Shown here: one piece after another, positions 7,205 through 11,400 of the stretch
Layout of the letters: each line of letters opens with the position of its first letter
How positions within the stretch are numbered: position 1 is the first letter of the stretch
Assembly (NCBI GenBank): GCA_005884605.1
Contig: VBBE01000043.1
Location: forward strand, 1-11,400
Reading direction: 5' to 3'
DNA length: 11,400 bases
Source: Candidatus Bathyarchaeota archaeon
GTDB lineage: Archaea > Thermoproteota > Bathyarchaeia > 40CM-2-53-6
The notes under the pieces: generated by a model
Told to the model about the DNA's origin: nothing
The model's database searches: none
What the model saw: only the letters and a program-made list of their open reading frames with translations
Program-made: the position numbers and the translations under genes

Positions 7205-8518
7205 CTATGATGCCTCGAATGAACGAACCAGAATATCTATGGCGTCATCGACGTTCCGCTCGGAGATCGTCAGTGAAGGAAGGAAACGGATTACATTTTC
7301 CCAGGTTCCAGTGAGTCCAACGACGAGGCCCCGCCTTCGCGCTTCGCGGACCACGCTCCGGGCCCGAAGCGAATCCGGAGCCTTTGTCTTTTCCGATTCC
7401 ACCAACTCGAGGGCCATCATTAGACCCTTTCCCCTTACATCTCCGTCAAGCCCCAGATCGTCGACCATATCCTTCAATCGACCTTCAAGGTGGCTGCCTA
7501 CCCTCGAGGCATTGTCGACGAGTCTCTCGTCCCTGACTATCCTCAGTATCTCAACCGCTGCGACGCATCCTAGGATGTAGGCATCCTTGCTGATGCCGAC
7601 GTAGTCTCTGGGCTCCCACTTGTCGGCCAAGTCCTCTCTCGCCAGGAGCATCGTCAGGGGGAGTGGGCCGCTCAGGGCCTTTCCCGCGCAAAGCACATCT
7701 GGCCACACCCCCCAGTGTTCCAAGGCGAACATTCGGCCGGTCTTGCCAATCCCTGTGAGGACCTCATCACCAATCAGGGGAATGTCATTCTCCCTGCATA
7801 TCTTGGCCAGGCCTTGGAAGTACCCATCGGGAGGGACGACGTTCCCTCCGAGGCTCAGAATCGGCTCCACGAGGACGCCCGCGACAAGTCGTGGCGAAAC
7901 CACTGAGGAGAGCAGCCTTTCTAGGAAGGCGAGACAATCATCTCCTGCTTTCGAACCGTCCGCAAACCAAGGGCGATAGGAATCTGGAAAGGGCATGTGC
8001 ATGAAACCCGGGAGATTGAAGAAGCGGGAGAGCGCGTTTGTCCCCATCTCCTTTAGGGTTGGTGATGCACTTAGAGCAGTGGCGTTGGCTCCGTGGTGTG
8101 CAGAGTAGTAGCTGACGATCACGGGGCGGCTCTTAGAAAAACGCACCAACCTTATCGCCTTCTCTATTATGTCCGAACCGCTGTGGCCGAAGACCGCCTT
8201 CCCCTTGGCTAGAGGGTTCGGCACGAAGGTCTTGAGCTCGTCGGTGAGTTCACTGGCCTTCTCCGTGATCATGGTCTGCCTGTCGATGTGATCGATGCCT
8301 CTTGAAACTTGGCTGACGAGCGCCTTCGTTAGCCTCGGGTGGGAATATCCGACCGCGGTGGTTCCGCCCGCGGTCATGTCGAGGTACTTCTTCCCTTTCT
8401 CGTCCTCGACGTAGACGCCCTGGGCTCGTTTCAGAACCAATCCAGACGTGGCGAACGCCCTGGCGATGTTCGAGCGGTCAAGCTCGGAGGCGGAGCTACG
8501 CGTAACCTTCGCGGCCAA
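7205..8518 (-). CDS. Class III aminotransferase (omega-amino acid / 4-aminobutyrate / diaminobutyrate type)
   Basis: A 437-residue PLP enzyme of class III, the group that includes GABA, ornithine and 2,4-diaminobutyrate transaminases and glutamate-1-semialdehyde mutase. Landmarks: LDMTAGGTTAVGYSHPRL (46-63), HSGSDIIEKAIRL (112-124, a variant of the family SGSEANE), YYSAHHG (137-143), EPILSLGGNVVPP (218-230), IGDEVLTGIGKTG (249-261) with PLP-contacting Asp251, Schiff-base Lys280 in CAGKALSG, and Arg411 in IRFLPSL. Start: TTG at 8518, with AAGGA (8530-8534, read on the minus strand) a little upstream; it lies 7 bases after the stop of the preceding deacylase-like gene, so translation is probably coupled. 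In the ectoine pathway DoeD is of this class and acts after the DoeB deacetylase, which matches the gene pairing. The substrate cannot be fixed from sequence alone, and the mutase alternative is less likely from context. Confidence 0.92.
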   Translation of the reverse strand: MAAKVTRSSASELDRSNIARAFATSGLVLKRAQGVYVEDEKGKKYLDMTAGGTTAVGYSHPRLTKALVSQVSRGIDHIDRQTMITEKASELTDELKTFVPNPLAKGKAVFGHSGSDIIEKAIRLVRFSKSRPVIVSYYSAHHGANATALSASPTLKEMGTNALSRFFNLPGFMHMPFPDSYRPWFADGSKAGDDCLAFLERLLSSVVSPRLVAGVLVEPILSLGGNVVPPDGYFQGLAKICRENDIPLIGDEVLTGIGKTGRMFALEHWGVWPDVLCAGKALSGPLPLTMLLAREDLADKWEPRDYVGISKDAYILGCVAAVEILRIVRDERLVDNASRVGSHLEGRLKDMVDDLGLDGDVRGKGLMMALELVESEKTKAPDSLRARSVVREARRRGLVVGLTGTWENVIRFLPSLTISERNVDDAIDILVRSFEAS

Positions 8519-8525
8519 CAGGCGG

Positions 8526-9551
8526 TCAGTCCTTGAAGTAGTCGGAGGAATCCTCGATTGTTCGGATGAGGATCACGGTCTCGCCGCCAAAAACGACGCG
8601 CTTCGGAAGGAGCTCGTGGAGTACTCCGTCCACGGGCGAGCGCAGCTCCTCGAGGAACTCCCCGCGGATATTCTTGATCTCTCCGACCTTCTGACCCTTC
8701 TTCAACATCGATGTGAAATAGGGTCCGGTCTGCTCCACAATCGGATAGAATATCCCGCCCTTGGTGCAGATTACCCTCGCCCCCTGGCGCATTATGTTCA
8801 TCTTCCTGGGGAATGGCTCGGCTACCCCTTCCAGCAACTTCAGGTGTTTCATCAGGCGGGCCGCGCATCGCTCGGTCAAGGCGATATCCTCTTCGCGGTA
8901 GGTCAGAAGGCCTATCCCTATCTCGGAGATGATCGATGGCTTCCCGAGCTTCGTGGCCTCATGCAGCAGGATTCCAGGGGTGGCCCCCTCCTTTCCAGCG
9001 TCGTGTATCATGACGTATTCGAGGCCATAAGCCCGAGCCGCGTCATAACACGTCCTGTCAAGGTCTGAATTCCCGGTTCTGCAGATTATGGTGTGAGACA
9101 TGTGGGATTCGTTGGTGTCTCCGCCCCTGAGGTCAAGATGAAAATCGACCTTCATGATGACCTCGTTCAGGACAATGTGGGCCGTCCTCTCCGTCACAGT
9201 TCCGTTGGGGTTACCGGGAAAGACCCTGTTCAGGTCCTTTCGGTCCAGGGGGGAGAATCCCACCGTCCTCCACTGGAAGCTCGGCATATTCAACACAGGA
9301 AGGATGACCAGTCTTCCGCTCAGTTTTCCCGGGTTGGTCTTGTTGAATATTCTGGTGGCAGCTTCGATTCCAGGATACTCATCGCCGTACATGCCGCCAG
9401 TGATGCAGAGCGTGGGCCCGTCGCGTGTGCCATTGATCAACATCAACGGAAGTGTCGTCACCACGGAGTTACTCGAGTCGACGACCAGCTCGTGATAGAC
9501 CTTCTGGCCGGGGCCACACGTAACACCGGCTATGCTGAAGGCCTCCACCAT
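8526..9551 (-). CDS. AstE/AspA-family protein, copy B (zinc histidines replaced)
   Basis: A 341-residue paralogue of copy A, same family and domain order: catalytic domain to about 240, then the barrel-sandwich domain (MLKKGQKVGEI, 282-292). It keeps the substrate motif DLNRVFPGNPNG (106-117), Glu58 and the putative catalytic Glu210 (SEIGIG). Both zinc-ligand histidines are gone. The first motif reads GGMYGDE (52-58), with Tyr55 for His (codon TAC). The second reads LDLRGGD (139-145), with Arg142 for His (codon AGG); a His is found four residues earlier (H138). If the alignment is right, ordinary zinc-dependent deacylation is unlikely, and the protein may be a non-enzymatic binder, use another metal arrangement, or have a different chemistry. 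ATG 9551 is about 30 bases below a TATA-like box. First gene of a two-gene unit with the class III aminotransferase. Confidence 0.88.
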   Translation of the reverse strand: MVEAFSIAGVTCGPGQKVYHELVVDSSNSVVTTLPLMLINGTRDGPTLCITGGMYGDEYPGIEAATRIFNKTNPGKLSGRLVILPVLNMPSFQWRTVGFSPLDRKDLNRVFPGNPNGTVTERTAHIVLNEVIMKVDFHLDLRGGDTNESHMSHTIICRTGNSDLDRTCYDAARAYGLEYVMIHDAGKEGATPGILLHEATKLGKPSIISEIGIGLLTYREEDIALTERCAARLMKHLKLLEGVAEPFPRKMNIMRQGARVICTKGGIFYPIVEQTGPYFTSMLKKGQKVGEIKNIRGEFLEELRSPVDGVLHELLPKRVVFGGETVILIRTIEDSSDYFKD

Positions 9552-9576
9552 GCTTCCGTTCCTCGCCCCGCCGGGC

Positions 9577-9585
9577 GATTTAAGC
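9577..9585 (-). promoter_or_regulatory. TATA box of the copy B / aminotransferase unit
   Basis: Read on the minus strand this is GCTTAAATC. Its centre is about 30 bases upstream of the ATG at 9551, matching a leaderless archaeal promoter. It stands out as AT-rich within a GC-rich stretch. It probably drives the deacylase-like gene and the aminotransferase together. Confidence 0.5.
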
Positions 9586-9590
9586 GTGGC

Positions 9591-9603
9591 CTTTTAGTAA
9601 AAG
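9591..9603. promoter_or_regulatory. 13-bp palindrome in divergent promoter region; operator candidate
   Basis: CTTTTA-G-TAAAAG is a perfect inverted repeat with 6-base arms and a 1-base centre. It lies just upstream of the minus-strand TATA box (9577-9585) and about 20 bases before the plus-strand AT box (9621-9630). That position suits a shared operator controlling the transporter and the catabolic pair. No regulator gene is present in the window. A second copy of the site was not seen. Confidence 0.35.
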
Positions 9604-9620
9604 CATCCAGACCTCGACAA

Positions 9621-9630
9621 CCAAATATGT
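9621..9630 (+). promoter_or_regulatory. Possible TATA box of the MFS transporter gene
   Basis: CCAAATATGT has an AT-rich core (AAATAT, 9623-9628) about 52 bases before the ATG at 9678. The implied leader of about 25 bases would contain the purine-rich GGGAAGG at 9667-9673, a plausible though closely spaced ribosome binding site. Of the boxes listed here it has the longest implied leader. Confidence 0.35.
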
Positions 9631-9677
9631 CATCCAAGACGGGGCGATGAATTGCGCCCCGAGGCCGGGAAGGCAAA

Positions 9678-10925
9678 ATGGTTCTTCTAATCGCGGGCGA
9701 CCTTGTCAGGAGTCTCGTACCCCGTGGCTTTGACCGACGGCTGAAGCTCCTGTCCTTCGTCCTCTTCATGAACGATTTCGGAAGGACGCTGGTAACCGTC
9801 TATCTCCCCCTCTACTACCTTGAGCTCAATGCCTCACCACTTTTCATCGGCATTGGAATAACCATCTCGAGCGGGGTCTCCGCCCTCTTTCAGGCGGTCG
9901 GTGGAGTCCTCGCGGACACCTGGGGCCGCAAGAAGTCCATGGCACTGAGCATGGCTGCCCGAGGCGTGCTCCTGGTCATGCTGAGCCTCTCTGCCACCCT
10001 CGGGCCTTCCTTCGTCACCATCCTCATCCTCTTCACCCTATCAGAAGCCACCAACGGTATCTTCCTTACGGCGGCCAATACTATGATATCAGACCTTGTC
10101 GAAGAGAAACGCGCGGCTGAAGGATTCGGCATCTACAGGGTGGCGATCAATCTCGGATTCACGTTGGGATCCCTTGCAGGAGGGCTCATAGTCCTTTACG
10201 CGGTTTCTATCTACATTATGACCGCCCTCGTCATCCTGAACCTTGCGGTCACAACTGTCTACCTTGGAGAGACGTGGTCTGCGGGGAAGAGAAGTCCAAA
10301 GTTGGGGAACATGCTGTCTGTCTCAAGGGATCGAATTCTGCTCGTCTTCTCCATAGTGTCGATTGGCGCAGGGCTCCTCGCCAACCAGATGGGACCGACA
10401 TTCGCTCTGTACACCACTCAGGAGGTCCACATATCGAAGCAATTCCTCGGTTACCTCTACTTTCTCAATGGCATCCTAGTGATTCTGTTCCAGTACGCCT
10501 TCTCCCGTCTCGGCCTGAGATACAGGCTGACCAGCCTCATGGCGATTTCGGTTGGGGTACAGTCACTAAGCTACTTGCTGGTGGGCTTCTCTCAAAACCT
10601 CTTGCTACTGCAAGTCGTGATAGTGGGTCTGACAATCGGTGAGATGCTTCAGGCGCCATCGGGCACTGCTTTCGCGAACAGGCTTGCCCCGTACGAGAAG
10701 AGAGGAGAGTATATTGGATTCTACAGCTGGTGTTGGAATTCCGGCCAGGCCCTGAGCCCTATGGTGGGCGGTCTCCTGCTGAGCATATTCGCCACTGCCG
10801 AGTATCTGACTTGGTATGTCACATTCGCAATCGGCGGCCTATGTTTCGCCGCCTACTTGGCCATCGGAATCGTCCTCAGGAAGTCCGAAAGACCGCGCAG
10901 CCTGGCAGTCGGTCTTGGCTCCTGA
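9678..10925 (+). CDS. Major facilitator superfamily transporter
   Basis: A 415-residue integral membrane carrier with about 12 hydrophobic segments in two halves. The family signature between segments 2 and 3 is clear at residues 75-86 (GGVLADTWGRKK). The segment 4-5 region SDLVEEKRAAEGFGIYRVAINLG (start about 138) resembles the motif shared by drug/H+ antiporters and related sugar or amino-acid carriers. The cytoplasmic middle loop is near residues 200-215. An N-terminal stretch of about 20 residues with several Arg precedes the first membrane segment. ATG 9678 is preceded by GGGAAGG at 9667-9673. It is transcribed away from the deacylase-like/aminotransferase pair, so it may import their substrate or export a product (inference). 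The substrate cannot be told from sequence. The gene ends 34 bases from the convergent M24 gene. Confidence 0.93.
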   Translation: MVLLIAGDLVRSLVPRGFDRRLKLLSFVLFMNDFGRTLVTVYLPLYYLELNASPLFIGIGITISSGVSALFQAVGGVLADTWGRKKSMALSMAARGVLLVMLSLSATLGPSFVTILILFTLSEATNGIFLTAANTMISDLVEEKRAAEGFGIYRVAINLGFTLGSLAGGLIVLYAVSIYIMTALVILNLAVTTVYLGETWSAGKRSPKLGNMLSVSRDRILLVFSIVSIGAGLLANQMGPTFALYTTQEVHISKQFLGYLYFLNGILVILFQYAFSRLGLRYRLTSLMAISVGVQSLSYLLVGFSQNLLLLQVVIVGLTIGEMLQAPSGTAFANRLAPYEKRGEYIGFYSWCWNSGQALSPMVGGLLLSIFATAEYLTWYVTFAIGGLCFAAYLAIGIVLRKSERPRSLAVGLGS

Positions 10926-10959
10926 GATGGATTTCCGACGAGCGGAAGATTGGTCCGGA

Positions 10960-11400
10960 CTAGTTCGAGAGTAACTCTTGTGCCCGATCTCCGCATTTGG
11001 TGAGGACCTCACACCCATCCTTAGTGACTAGTACTTGGTCTTCCACGGCTGCGCCTCCCAGGCCGGGGACAAAAATTCCAGGCTCGTAACAAAGGTGCAT
11101 GTTTTCTCTCAGAGCCATTTGCTCCGGCTTCGGAAGATTGAGCGTGGCACCTGTCAAGTCGGGATAGTCCGACCCTACGCCATACCCATGGCCGAAGGTC
11201 CAAGTCCTTACAAAAGGTGCGAAAGGACTCTTCTTCAAGACCCTGTAGGCGGCCCTGACTAAGTCGGTGTCAGTCGTCCCGGGACGCGTGACTTCAACCA
11301 TCGCTCTCAGCATCTCAAGAGAAGTTTCAATCAGCTTCAGTTGCCGCGCAGTTCCTTTCTTCCCCACGATGTATGCCGGCTGAATGTCAGAATGATATCC
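10960..11400 (-). CDS. M24-family metallohydrolase (Xaa-Pro peptidase/creatinase fold), C-terminal part
   Basis: The reading frame runs to the window edge without a stop, so 146 C-terminal residues are visible and the N-terminal part lies outside. A GTG at 11367 is internal and not the start: the 11 residues before it (GYHSDIQPAYI) match the pita-bread fold motif GYxxD. Metal ligands of the family are present, numbered in the fragment: Asp5, His71 in FGHGYGVG, Glu106 in YEPGIF, and Glu120 in AVEDQVLVT. The remaining Asp ligand should be just beyond the edge. The family includes prolidases, methionine aminopeptidases, creatinase and ectoine hydrolase (DoeA). The intact GHG motif looks like an ordinary dinuclear peptidase, but specificity cannot be decided. 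It converges on the MFS gene. Confidence 0.9.
   Translation of the reverse strand, partial: GYHSDIQPAYIVGKKGTARQLKLIETSLEMLRAMVEVTRPGTTDTDLVRAAYRVLKKSPFAPFVRTWTFGHGYGVGSDYPDLTGATLNLPKPEQMALRENMHLCYEPGIFVPGLGGAAVEDQVLVTKDGCEVLTKCGDRAQELLSN

Noticed and set aside
8448..9068. 206-residue plus-strand open frame opposite copy B and the class III aminotransferase
   Set aside because: It spans two convincing minus-strand genes and shows no family signature.

Overview
The window looks archaeal. Several start codons are preceded by AT-rich, TATA-like boxes at a distance that fits leaderless transcription (clearest at 3986-3995, 5049-5057 and 9577-9585). GTG and TTG starts are frequent, arginine is often AGG/AGA, and the solute-binding protein has an N-terminal membrane anchor followed by a Ser/Thr-rich linker. 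The DNA is GC-rich by eye. A heterotrophic archaeon, for example from the Nitrososphaeria/Bathyarchaeia or Thermoplasmata side, is my guess; nothing in the window fixes the lineage. No rRNA, tRNA, mobile element or CRISPR array was seen, and no stretch over 300 bases lacks a gene.

Layout. A plus-strand run fills 69-7081: two-domain cupin, D-2-hydroxyacid dehydrogenase, class I aminotransferase, alpha/beta hydrolase, AstE/AspA-family deacylase (copy A), and a family 5 (peptide/opine-type) solute-binding protein. The spacings are 59, 65, 4, 25 and 74 bases. Probable extra promoters precede the deacylase and the binding protein. A minus-strand pair follows, transcribed from 9551 to 7205: a second AstE/AspA-family protein (copy B), then a class III aminotransferase 7 bases downstream. 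Divergent from this pair is an MFS transporter (9678-10925), with a 13-bp palindrome between the two promoters. Converging on the transporter is the C-terminal part of an M24-family metallohydrolase, cut by the window end.

How the genes may work together (inference). The set looks like a scavenging and catabolic locus for a blocked amino acid or small peptide-like compound. A binding protein or the MFS carrier would handle the solute. Hydrolases (M24, AstE/AspA, alpha/beta) would open or deacylate it. Transaminases would remove the amino group, and the D-2-hydroxyacid dehydrogenase could reduce a resulting 2-oxoacid. M24 hydrolase + AstE/AspA deacylase + class III aminotransferase are the enzyme families of ectoine degradation (DoeA, DoeB, DoeD), but the active-site residues do not support a simple assignment.

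Most notable points. The two AstE/AspA paralogues have lost different, partly complementary parts of the family active site. The dehydrogenase has no ATG, GTG or TTG at its natural start and seems to begin at ACG. It also lacks the usual catalytic Glu of its family. All other open frames of appreciable length were judged to be shadows of these genes.
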